Of a stretch of DNA of 64,000 nt, positions 23,701 to 32,650 are shown one piece after another. This DNA comes from Protonemura montana. Taxonomy: Eukaryota; Arthropoda; Insecta; Plecoptera; Nemouridae. Numbering within the stretch: the first letter of the stretch is position 1; each line of letters begins with the position of its first letter. The notes below the pieces were generated by a model. That model had not been told where the DNA came from and did no database searches. It was given only the letters and a program-made list of their open reading frames with translations. A program made the position numbers and the translations under genes. The stretch is from the NCBI GenBank assembly GCA_947568835.1, contig OX387610.1, positions 8,209,501 through 8,273,500 on the forward strand, written 5' to 3'.

Positions 23701-26700
23701 GAAGCGACGCTAGCCGTCGACACAGCCCAAGAGGCGCCACACCAGCCTTGGTCGCTCACACCTTCGGAAGGACATATAGACAGTAAGTGTGCATGGGTCT
23801 CCCTGGTCTCTTACGGCGGTTCGCCGTGTTGGATACGCCGTTTCTCGTGAGATTACCGAAGTTAAGCAACACAGATATTGGATGGGTGACCATCATACAC
23901 ACGACCAGTTCTGTTCGGGAGAGAGGTTGGAGGGATGAAAGTTGGTACATCAACTTCATTCGCCTTGCTTATCAATCTCTAGATAACTTGGATTTGTGGA
24001 GGAATTCTGTTGTTTGAGTTGTACCGTCCTTTGGAAGGGACGTTAAGCCGGTGGTCCTTTTGGTGCTATTCAACAGGAGTAGGCTTCGTGCCGACACCGG
24101 GTTTCCCCTCCTCCCTTCTAATCTAAATTAGATTCATCATCATCATCTACTCATTCACCGACACCATAAGACAGGGCCCGTTGTTAAAACATTGCGTCGT
24201 TAAACCCCACTTATTTAATTTATCAGACCCACAGACCACACACGATTGCTCGACTCAGCTTTGTGTACCTTGCAATAGGCCGCGCCACTTGGTCCTTGCA
24301 TCGAACGCTGTTTGAAGTCGTCGTGCATCGTAGACTCGTTTCACTGGGGTCATACGCATCACCTGGTGGCAGGGGGAAGAAGTTTTTAAGTCACACTCGC
24401 AAAATTAGCTGAAACACAATACAAACCGATGATTTTTTTTGGAAAGAGTGAAAAATCATTTCTCCGGGATTCAATCTAACACGTACGGAGCGAAAAATTA
24501 TTTCGATTTTGAACAGTGAAAAGTCAATCCTATTTTCTTGAATGGCATTTTTGTGTGATGATGATTTTGTGTGATACGGCAAATAATTAACAGGTTTTTA
24601 CTTAACAAATCGTTGTCTGATTGGCTTTTTCTAAGTAAATAACAAATTAACGGACTGTTAGGTTTTTTGAAATCTTATTTAAATTGTAAACTCTTGCAAT
24701 GCGCAGGGTATTTTATTGTTATGAACACTACCACCGTCTCAAAAATTGATGCCCAAACGGGGATCAATTTGGGCATCAATTTTTGAGACGGTTATAGTGT
24801 TCATAACAATAAAACACTTTTAAGTTCTTAGCGAACCACTGAAAAATCGGCCCTTGGTTTAACATTGGTAACATTCGTTTAGCATTGCAAAATCTGACTT
24901 ACATTTCAAATTCTCTAAATGCTGAAAGCAATTCATTATTAGAAACTCTAAAAACTTCTCAAAAATTGATGTCCGAATGGAAATAGTATTCCCAATAATA
25001 AATTACAGTTTAAAGCCAGCGCTATGGTAGCAATGTCTCATCGATAAATACTTGTCTATCTCTAGCTTTGGTGCAAAATTATAGCGATTCCTTCCTAGTT
25101 CCTCGTGAGCATACCGTGTTTTGTGGTTTTAATGTGCCAAGCCGGTAGGTGACTCCATCTTGCAGGTGGCGTCCCCAGAAACTCGAATAGTTTTTAGCGG
25201 TCCATCCAAGGTCACGATCTCCGTTAATAGCCTGGATCTGTTCAGGATTGGTGATACATTCCTGTACCTCGCAGAGGAACTCTGCTTTGCCGCTCATTGT
25301 ATCGCATTTACTGGAAGAAAATAATTGTAGAAAAAATTATAAATACGAAGTTTCGTTCAGAAAGCGCAGCTGTGACAGGTTAGGTTAGGTTAGGTAAGGT
25401 TAGGTTAGGTTAGGTTAGGATAGGTTAGGTTAGGTTAGGTTAGGTTAGGTTAGGTTAGGTTAGGTTAGGTTAGGATAGGTTAGGTTAGGTTAGGTTAGGT
25501 TAGGATAGGTTAGGTTAGGTTAGGTTAGGTGAGGTTAGGTTAGGATAGGTTAGGTTAGGTTAGGTTAGGTTAGGTTAGGTTAGGTTAGGTTAGGTTAGGT
25601 TAGGTTAAATTAGGTTAGGGTTAGGTTTTTGAGCAAATTCCAAAGCTATTTTCACGTCGATGGAGGTGCCGTGGCTAAATCTAAATCTAAATCTAATTAC
25701 AATGCCTGCTGAACACACAATTTTTTCCAGGTTTAAACTTTTTTTTGCAATTTACCATCTGCAATCTTACCATTCGTTACAGTTGATCTTGATGGTCTCA
25801 TCCTGTTTGTAGACTCTTCCTTGGTGAGAGCAAACTAAAAAAAAAACAAGATCCCGAACCCATTAGACCAGTGCAGCAGGGCTTGTTGTCAAAAAAAATG
25901 CGTCGTTAAACATCAATAATCAATCAATCGTAACAAATATCATATAAGTATGTACTACTTTCCTTGAAAATTAGGGGTCTCTTTCATCAAATCGTGATTT
26001 CTGCCCAACTTTATCAAAAAAGCCATGACAATATGGCACTACCCGTTTTTTAAAGGCAATACTTTTTGGCTATACCGATGAGCTTGGAAACTAGAATAAT
26101 AATAAATGTTGAAGATTGCAGATAACTTCATATTTGCCAAAAGAAAACCCCCAAAAATGCTAAAGAAAACTTCATGCATTTTATTTTCCGAAAAATCTGT
26201 TTGACCTTCAATCCTAAAACCTTTTCAATTGTTGTCACCCATCCTTCAACGGTAATTACATGGCTTGTCTTAAATTTGATTTAGTTCTAAACAAAAACCC
26301 CTTACCTAATAAAAAAATTGTAAATAAGTATATAAAGATTCGCACCAGTTAGGATCACCGCGTGTATGATGTGAAATATTATTAAAGTTTCAAATTTTTG
26401 AAATCGGGCAAAATATTTTGTAAAAAAAAACGTTAATATTAATTACTAGTTTTCTAAGTAACTTTTTGCAATCTAAATCAAGCTTCACAGCTAACCAAGC
26501 TCTGTGAAAATATTTCTCTCTAAACCCCTTTATCCCAGCCACTCACCAGCAGTAATGGGATCCGGTCGTTGCGGCAAACTGATTCCCTTACAAAACGACC
26601 AGTAATCTGGGCAACAATCCTCGGCCCTTGTGCGATTGCAGAATTCGTCACAGTAGCAAAGGGTGCCGAGTATGGGGGTAGCACAGTTGTCAATGCGGCC

Positions 26701-26820
26701 ATCACAACAACCACCCCTTCTAGTCGCACAGTACGGTCCCTGTAGGTCTGAGTAGTCTTCTCCACCAACCGCCAGGGGCGCTGCTACCGCCAGGCACAGG
26801 ACCAGGCAATAGGCAAACAT
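17770..26820 (-). CDS. TINAGL1-like: Tubulointerstitial nephritis antigen-like protein (cathepsin-B-fold pseudo-protease)
   Basis: Eight coding exons (26820-26547, 25834-25771, 25310-25115, 24362-24269, 23761-23560, 22908-22694, 21791-21640, 17961-17770) join in phase to 462 residues, close to human TINAGL1 (about 467). Order: signal peptide ([20 protein letters not shown]); a Cys-rich somatomedin-B-like segment ([18 protein letters not shown]); a second Cys-rich module (NCNECKC); then a papain-family C1A / cathepsin-B-like domain. The active-site block reads [10 protein letters not shown] where active cathepsin B has QGNCGSCWA, so the nucleophilic Cys is Ser. The His ([11 protein letters not shown]) and Asn ([16 protein letters not shown]) sites remain. 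This Cys-to-Ser change is typical of the TINAG family: secreted, non-proteolytic basement-membrane/matricellular proteins. A T-rich acceptor (TTTCACCAG) one base before the ATG implies an upstream 5' UTR exon. Introns hold a nested gene, minisatellites, a TTAGG array and SINEs. Confidence 0.92.
18434..20696 (+). CDS. CCDC191-like: CCDC191-like coiled-coil protein, nested gene
   Basis: Three exons (18434-19297, 20017-20171, 20546-20696) join in phase to 389 residues. The first intron uses a GC donor in the optimal context AAG|GCAAGT; without it the frame ends seven codons later. In order: a basic Ser/Lys-rich N-terminus; a charged coiled coil at about residues 137-202 ([14 protein letters not shown]...); then four short helical repeats ending in Trp, of the A..F..LR..F..WK type ([35 protein letters not shown]); and the C-terminal block [12 protein letters not shown]. 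The coiled coil, repeats and terminal block resemble vertebrate CCDC191, and the repeats also recall SFI1-type centrin-binding repeats. A centrosome or cilium role is therefore possible but inferred. It is much shorter than vertebrate CCDC191. AATAAA is at 20,917. It lies wholly inside the last TINAG-like intron, on the opposite strand. Confidence 0.7.
19298..20016 (+). other. GC-AG intron of the CCDC191-like gene
   Basis: The donor is AAG|GCAAGT and the acceptor TTTCAATTCAG|GTTTGT, phase 0. It contains a copy of the dispersed GCCGGCTCGTTTGCTCA repeat family (about 19,540-19,830), a 19-base A run near 19,933 and a short GGGCATTGCAAT duplication. Confidence 0.55.
20180..20310 (+). repeat. Fragment of dispersed repeat family
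   Basis: 'GGCCGCCAAATGACTAC', 'CGACAAAAATG' and 'GTCACCGTCGCTTTGAG' match the 5' part of the copies at 46,570 and 59,320. Confidence 0.5.
20998..21485. repeat. 45-bp minisatellite open in several frames
   Basis: About ten units of 45 bp with few substitutions, built on GAGTGGCCATCTCCAAGCAA then TGACCGCCATGTTTGCACGG. Since 45 is 15 codons, frames on both strands stay open: a 186-codon - strand ORF repeats a 15-residue unit containing MATLLPCKH, and + strand ORFs repeat one containing [13 protein letters not shown]. The - strand ORF has the host intron's orientation but no splice logic. I treat it as intronic minisatellite, not a gene. Confidence 0.9.
22035..22690. other. TINAG-like intron 6 sequence with C-rich tract
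   Basis: The intron between exons 7 and 6 holds a C-rich tract at about 22,370-22,395 (CCCCCCCACCCCCC) and otherwise AT-rich sequence. Nothing else is recognised. Confidence 0.4.
22909..23559. other. TINAG-like intron 5
   Basis: The intron between exons 6 and 5 (minus strand), with good splice borders (GG|GTAAGC, CTTCAG). I see nothing else distinctive. Confidence 0.5.
23560..23761 (-). CDS. TINAGL1-like: TINAG-like exon 5, dead active-site exon
   Basis: This exon begins [15 protein letters not shown] and carries the oxyanion-hole Gln and the Cys-to-Ser replacement. It also holds [11 protein letters not shown] and [11 protein letters not shown], which are standard C1A peptidase blocks. The acceptor is CCGAAG and the donor GG|GTAAGC. 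It has 202 nt and enters with two bases and leaves with two. Confidence 0.9.
23785..24215 (+). repeat. 5S rRNA-derived SINE, best preserved copy
   Basis: The head, about 23,830-23,895, reads TCTCGTGAGATTACCGAAGT then TAAGCAACAC and GGATGGGTGACC. These are the 5S rRNA internal-promoter blocks (box A, box C). A body of about 250 bp and a tail with GGGCCCGTTGTTAAAACATT then GCGTCGTTAAACCCC follow. 5S-headed retroposons (SINE3 type) are an established class. Related copies here lie at 1, 6,263(-), 26,885(-), 41,098(-), 42,998, 50,945 and 61,205. It is inside TINAG-like intron 4. Confidence 0.8.
24656..24830. repeat. Palindromic dimer of tRNA-SINE 3' part
   Basis: Arms at 24,711-24,757 and 24,768-24,814 are about 47 nt, near-perfect inverted repeats around a 10-nt loop. 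The arm contains CCGTCTCAAAAATTGATGCC. The left flank keeps the tail AAATTGTAAACTCTTGCAAT. It is the same unit as in the copies at 27,811, 49,410, 52,521 and 57,841, and could form a hairpin. It lies in TINAG-like intron 3. Confidence 0.85.
25378..25627 (+). repeat. Interstitial telomeric repeat (TTAGG)n
   Basis: About 250 bp, some 48 units of TTAGG with scattered GGATAGG, GGTAAGG and GGTGAGG variants, flanked by ordinary unique DNA inside TINAG-like intron 2. TTAGG is the standard arthropod telomere repeat, which supports the taxonomic assignment. Confidence 0.97.
25860..25930 (+). repeat. 5S-SINE 3' tail fragment
   Basis: 'GACCAGTGCAGCAGGGCTTG', 'TTGTCAAAA' and 'TGCGTCGTTAAACATCAATA' followed by (AATC)n match the ends of the longer SINE copies. 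Confidence 0.6.
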
Positions 26821-26884
26821 GCTGGTGAAACAAAAAAAAAAAAAAAATTTAGTTTGGGTGGTATATTACCTGCAAAGGTCAAAG

Positions 26885-27115
26885 AACATCAAGGGATAAC
26901 TGGCATAATGTCCTCTCTGAAGAACGGTACAACTGAAAAAACAGGATTTCTTCACAAATTCCTGATCTTAAGAGGTTGAGAAGCAAGGCTAATGAAGCTT
27001 TTGTACTATTTTATAATCCTACAGCTTCTCTCCCAAAGAGTTGATGGTCACCTATCGAATACATGACCCAGCGCAGTATCTTAACTTCGGTGATCTCCCA
27101 AGAACCGGCGTTATA
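26885..27115 (-). repeat. 5S-derived SINE copy (inverted, partial)
   Basis: Read on the minus strand it holds GATCACCGAAGTTAAG-like 5S sequence ('ttaacttcggtgatctc' on +) followed by the 'CCTCTTAAGATCAGGAATTT' body. It lies upstream of the TINAG-like coding start and could overlap its 5' flank or first intron. Confidence 0.65.
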
Positions 27116-27810
27116 AAATATGAGCGTTCCAGAACAGGTATGTAGTGATTGGAATGTAAAGATTCACGATGTCGCACATTAATTAGTGAGCATCAAATGA
27201 CAAGACGATGTACGCTGATAGTGCCACATGCACGTGTGTGCGTGTCTGGAATGTTTAATGGGAATACAAAAATCTGCAGTCCTTATAAATATTAGTGAGT
27301 ACTCGCAAATAATTTGCAATAACATACCCCGCTCCGAAAAAAAACCCTCAAGTACCTTGCAAATTCCAATTTATATCTGCGTTTATGGATTGTTGTTGAA
27401 ACTGTTGGTGTTTTTTTTTTTTTTAATACAAAATAACAATTACTTTTAAGGCATATATCCAGTAGACTCGTTAGGGGCCGGATTTACAAACCAGAGTTTA
27501 CGCTAAACCCCCATAAATTTGAGGGAGGGAAGTTGTTATCAGCAAGGTGAAAATCTGGCATTTTCTTCAAATCTTCATTCTTTTAATCTTCATTTTCTGG
27601 CATCTAGCATTTTAAAGGCATGAAAACAGAGCCGACAGGTGATTACGATAGGTAAACAAACAAAATGCAAAATTTTGCACTTATACCTAAAAAGAAATCA
27701 ACGGATACTGAACAAAGTTATAGGTATGGAAAATAAAGAAATGATAAACAAAACAATTTTAGAATAAGATAAAATAAGTAAAATACCAGGGAAGTTGTAA
27801 ATACTAGGAT
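27116..27810. other. No gene seen
   Basis: Probable 5' flank or first intron of the TINAG-like gene. A T-run at 27,409-27,425 is the only distinctive feature; no initiator or first exon was identified with confidence. Confidence 0.4.
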
Positions 27811-28050
27811 GAAATCTTATTTAAATTGCAAACGCTTGCAATGCGCGGTTTTTTTTTTAAATTATTATCAACACTATAACCGTCTTAAAAATTGATGCCC
27901 AAATGGGGACTCATCAAATACGCTAGAATCGTCTCAAAAAGCCAGTGTCCAAGTAGCTCAATGGTTTAGAGCAACACCCTCGATGGGTGGAGATCGGGGT
28001 CCCCGTTTGGGCATCAATTTTTGAGATGGTTCTAGTGTTGATAATAATAC
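27811..28050. repeat. tRNA-derived SINE, inverted composite
   Basis: The left part (27,811-27,905) is a minus-strand tail (TTTAAATTGCAAACGCTTGC). The right part (27,920-28,050) is a plus-strand copy with a tRNA-like head, AGTGTCCAAGTAGCTCAATG ... GGTTTAGAGCAAC ... TTTGGGCA. The acceptor-like ends GTCCAAG/TTTGGGC pair and a box A is visible. The anticodon loop is not normal, so this is a retroposon and not a working tRNA gene. Confidence 0.75.
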
Positions 28051-31000
28051 AAGTTGTAAATAGTTAATTGGGTGGGAAGAAAGTATTCTCACTCTGAAAG
28101 AGCTAATTGTAGAGGTAAATTTTAGTTAAATTTAGTGATTGGTTATAATGGCTGATTATTAATGATTACCAATCACAGACAGTGTTTCCTGATTTTCAGA
28201 GGTTTAATTCATGGGAGTTAAGCTCGAACTCTGCTCTATATATCCGGTACCTGAGTTTTTGGTACAAACTATACACCCACGTGCAATGACCACTACACCT
28301 CCCCACTGTCCACGGTGCACGTCATCCTATTTTCATAAAGATGTCACGACTGTCCGACCGCACACACTTGTGTTTGCCAAGTGTAGATGCACAAACAATT
28401 GAACCATCGCTGTAAATAGTTTGTGTACACAGGTATTTTATAGAGTAACCACTCGGTTGATGCATATTCTGGTCGTGTCTAGGCGATCCCAAAATCTTTT
28501 GTAGAAATCTTGTACCTTTGACTATCGTGCCAAGGTGTGTTGTTCATTACATTTCAATGATTCCAACGGTTTTTGTTGGCTTTAGAACACACGGAATGTG
28601 TTTGGTAGTAGGTATTTAGATTTGAACTGTTTTGCAATGTGTCTTTGAGAAGTAGACAAATTTCGTTTTTTTTTTGTCTTAAATATCCGTAGGCCGGGTC
28701 CACAAAGCAGAGTTAACCTCCAGAGTTAAAAGATGATCAGCCAATCACAGCCGGTGGCTTTAGATTGTCAGAGATTGTTGTTATGGTGATAAATTTACCA
28801 TTTGTACTGTAAATAGCATTTTTTTGCTAAATAAACAACTTCAAACAAACAAAATTTAAATGGTGAGGCTAAAGACATAGAAAATATATTTTCGAGAAAA
28901 TTAACCTGGAAAACCGAAAATAAACACTATTACATACTCGCTTTATTTCTGGAAAATGTTTTTTTTATATTTATTTCTTCACTCTCGTTTTGTGACTGGC
29001 TTTTTGATAGTATCAAATAACCTGGATAGACCATAGGATACAATTTTTGGTAGAAATTTGTAGTCAGGCAATCCATTATTAGATTATGGCTGCAAAAAGT
29101 TCGAATAAAATAAACCAAAAAAGTGAAATAAATTCCAAGAAATCCTTCCCATTAAAAAATAATTTTATAAAATTCTAGGATTCAACTGTGGAGATTTTAA
29201 ACCAATTTGGACATCTGTATTTTTTCCACAACCAACTGAAAACATAGCACAAGTTATGCTGCCGTTGCAACACACGTGCATGCCGGGATAGTCTATCTCG
29301 CCAGACTCACGCATCTGGGTAAACTATTTACTTACGGCTGGCATTGAAATGTTCCACTTACACACGCACTTTAATTGCGGTGTTAATTACTTGAGCACAT
29401 GTCTATCAGTGAAACAACTCGCGTGCGTCGCGTGTGGGAAGAATTTCAAATATCATCCGAGCAAACGTGATGGTTTTTTTTATTAAAAAGAATTGAACAA
29501 ATGACACAGATGATCTTGAAAGAATGCTGAGATTTTGAGTTATTTTAACAAATCACTTTGCTTTGTGATATGGGGTTGTGTTCATTTTATTTCGTTGAGG
29601 TAACTTATTCACCAAAAAAGGATTAATCAAAAGCCAAAAAAAAAAAAAATAGCTAAGGAAATTTTATTTTCTATATTTTTGGTTGAAAAACATTGTGGTA
29701 TTCAATAATTTAGCCCACCCTTTTTACGCATTAGCAATATATTTTAGCTTTACTTTCTTTTAGCTACTAGCATGTCATCAAGTCCTAATATCATATCAAT
29801 AATCAAAATAATAACAATGAAAACGATTTAAGAATCAAGAAACCAAGTGGTTTCTAGCTTTTAGCAACAAAAAGCCCAGTTTTATCAATAAATTAGTTGA
29901 AGTGTCAGTTGAAACTTTTGCCATGACGACGTCCAATCAAATGCAGTGAAATTCAGTTGCTTCTTTGAGTTAGAGATCCAACATAAAATTGAAAAATTTG
30001 ATAAAACCCGACCTAAGTGACCTAATTATTTAGCAGTTTTTAAACGTGGGGTAATTTTCAAATCAATGTGCAATTTTGGTAGGTACTATGCTAATTTTTG
30101 GTGACGCATCGAATTTTAAATTGTTATTTCTGGGTTGGGTGTATTGTCAACACTGAATTTTGGTATTGAATTACGTGATGAAATCGTTTTAGATTCAAGT
30201 ACTTTCCTGGACATGATGTCAGCGTATCTTTCGGCTGTTTACAAATATTATCAAGTTGGGACAGTTTTGCAATAGTTTTTTACTCCATTTTAGGTCTTGC
30301 TGTTGACCTAGAGAGGCTCTGTGAAAGAGGTGCCTACTCTGGAACCTCGTGAGAACCTCTTTGAACTACAGAGTGGTCCATTTCCCCTTCTCTAACATTT
30401 TCGTCGTACCTTATTCCTTAGCAGGCATAAGGGAGTGCTCAAGGATGATCTTTGTAAATCTAAATAAGTTTCTTGACGAAAATAAATTGAGTTGTCAATA
30501 ATTCTGATCCACAACGTAAAAGCTGTATTGAAAGATTAAAATCGATGGAATTGTAATTAAATTAAAGTAAAATTACATAAAAAAAGTCAAAACTTACGTG
30601 ATGAATTTAAATCATAATTCATTCCTGCAGCTAGGAATTTTTTACATTTGGCCTTCAAAAATGTAGCACCAAAACTGAACATGAATCGCTTATAAGTACA
30701 TTTTTAATTTTTCAGCATTGTAAATGAATCTGATTTTTTAATTTAAATATCCAACAATGTATGAAAAACCGAAATTTAGCTCTCAATACCTCATGCGTGC
30801 CCACTCTTGGTATTTGCAGTCTTAAACTGAATCGTTGAATCTTGTTAGAATACAATGTAGGCACAGAAATAAACCAACTCCCCTTGGTACAGTTTCGCTA
30901 GCGCATGATGTAAGATGCTCTGTTTATTTTCGGATAATGTAAGATGGTAAACCGAGGAATGTTATCTAGCCATGCAAACATCGCACATGTAATTTGGCTA

Positions 31001-31232
31001 GCGCGAGATAAAGACCTACCTCCGATGTCATGTACTAGACTATTAATATGGTGTGCTTCATACCTTCCCGCATTCTAAAATGTTATTCAAAGTTGCCAGT
31101 ATTTTTTTATTGACGTAAAGGTGCTGCCATTTATTTTTTTAGTACGCTGCGGTTTCTCTGAAGTGATTAACTTTCATGAAAATCACTTTAAATTCTTAGT
31201 AAATATGTTTACATCTTCCTTACCACTAAGCA
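28051..31232. other. Gene-poor AT-rich stretch
   Basis: I searched both strands and saw no coding exon, RNA gene or clear repeat copy. Poly(A) and poly(T) runs occur (about 28,661 and 29,635). It may be an intron of a gene starting near 53 kb on the minus strand, which is unproven. Confidence 0.35.
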
Positions 31233-32280
31233 ATGGCGTCCGCACGGGGGGGGGGGGGGGAGGGTGTACGCCATAGGGGGGGCCATACCCAACAAGCATG
31301 CGTATTCACAGGTCCGAATTGCCAGTTGTCAAATTGCAAATTTTGTGTCCTTAATTCATTTTTTTATATAGTGTATTTCATATATAATAACACTGTTTTT
31401 TTTTGGGGGCACAGTCCCCTTATTTTGCACGACGTTGTCTTCCAGCCCAACCAGAAGCAGGATTTCAAAATTGTGTAATGTGACTACCCATACTGCTACC
31501 TACGTCAACGTTTTGCGTAAATATTGCAGGTTAGTTGCCACTCAGTGTTTGTAGTATAGTGAGGTAAGGTTTACACTTTTTTTTTTCAATTGAAACTGAT
31601 TTTCATAGATATGCACTTTATGTTATGGTATTTCACCCTCTCCCCACACGACGGCTTGATGGCCTCACCTAATAGGGCACCTTGCGCTCACCTATTTCGC
31701 TAACTGTAGCTCAATTATTCTCAAAATTATTTTCACTTTTCTTGCTCAAAATAGTAAAAAAAGATCAGATGTTATGAAACTTTTCAATAACTTCTAATTT
31801 TTAATTTTCTTTTAGTTGTGGTTAGCCTTAGTTACCCTAAAAGTACAAAGAGAACAGAAATAAAACGCATTTCTTCGACTTTATTTATCTACCATACCAA
31901 TCTCCGACAAGCAAGTGTCGAAAAATTCACTCCCGTAAACAAATTTATATACCACCCACCAACCATAACCAAACCAGACCCATAAATTAATTATTCGTAT
32001 TAACTTGTTTACAAAACGTATAATTATATGTCGATCCACATTACCTAGTTGGCCAAGAGCCTAATTAAAAATAGCTTCTGACACAATTCAGTAAGCAGCC
32101 TTTAACATATGACTTACACATTGCACCCTCATCAGATATTTATTTGATTATACCCATCACTAAAACTGTCAGTTCGGTTCTAGAGTTTGCTCTAGACACC
32201 CTAATAGCATACCAGTAATGTCAAATTCTCTATCCGAGCGAACATACACCTCAATTAGCCACGTTTACCATATTACTAAC
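31233..32280. other. Poly(G) tract and unassigned sequence
   Basis: A run of about 14 G lies at 31,246-31,260, followed by a G-rich segment. The rest is AT-rich and without recognised genes. Confidence 0.4.
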
Positions 32281-32284
32281 GTAC

Positions 32285-32650
32285 AGTCTAGCCCGCGATA
32301 GAAGATATACACCCAACTACTGTCCCTCAAAATTGCTACCAACTCATGAATGACATTTCAGTTGAGTTTATTCGCTGGATTTCAGAAAACTTACTATAAA
32401 ATCGTTCCCAATGATGTTATAATTGATAGAAAAATATTTATAGATCACAAAACGAAATATTTCGGCACGAAAAAAGCCTTAGAGCAAAAGTGTGGCAAAA
32501 GGAAATAGACGGATATCAGCTTGTAATATTTAAAAAAATGACAGTTGGTTCGCATGGCACCCCAAAACCAGTAAAGCCTCTGTCGGAAAAGTATGTTAAC
32601 TCACTGAACGGAGTGTATATCTACATACTGTCGCCCGTATAGTTTGTTAC
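32285..32650. repeat. Dispersed repeat family E, copy 1
   Basis: 'ACAGTCTAGCCCGCGATAGA', 'TTATAATTGATAG', 'GGCACGAAAAAAGCCTTAGA' and 'ATGACAGTTGG' recur in the same order at 50,150-50,670. The copies are diverged, with no coding capacity seen. Confidence 0.7.

Noticed and set aside
23830-23900. Functional 5S rRNA gene
   Set aside because: Only internal promoter blocks are 5S-like. The ends do not form the 5S helix and the sequence continues into a repeated SINE body.
25378-25627. True chromosome end
   Set aside because: Unique coding sequence of the same gene lies on both sides with consistent splice phases.
31233-31478. 81-codon ORF over the poly(G) tract
   Set aside because: The coding start is created by a homopolymer run; low complexity and no support.
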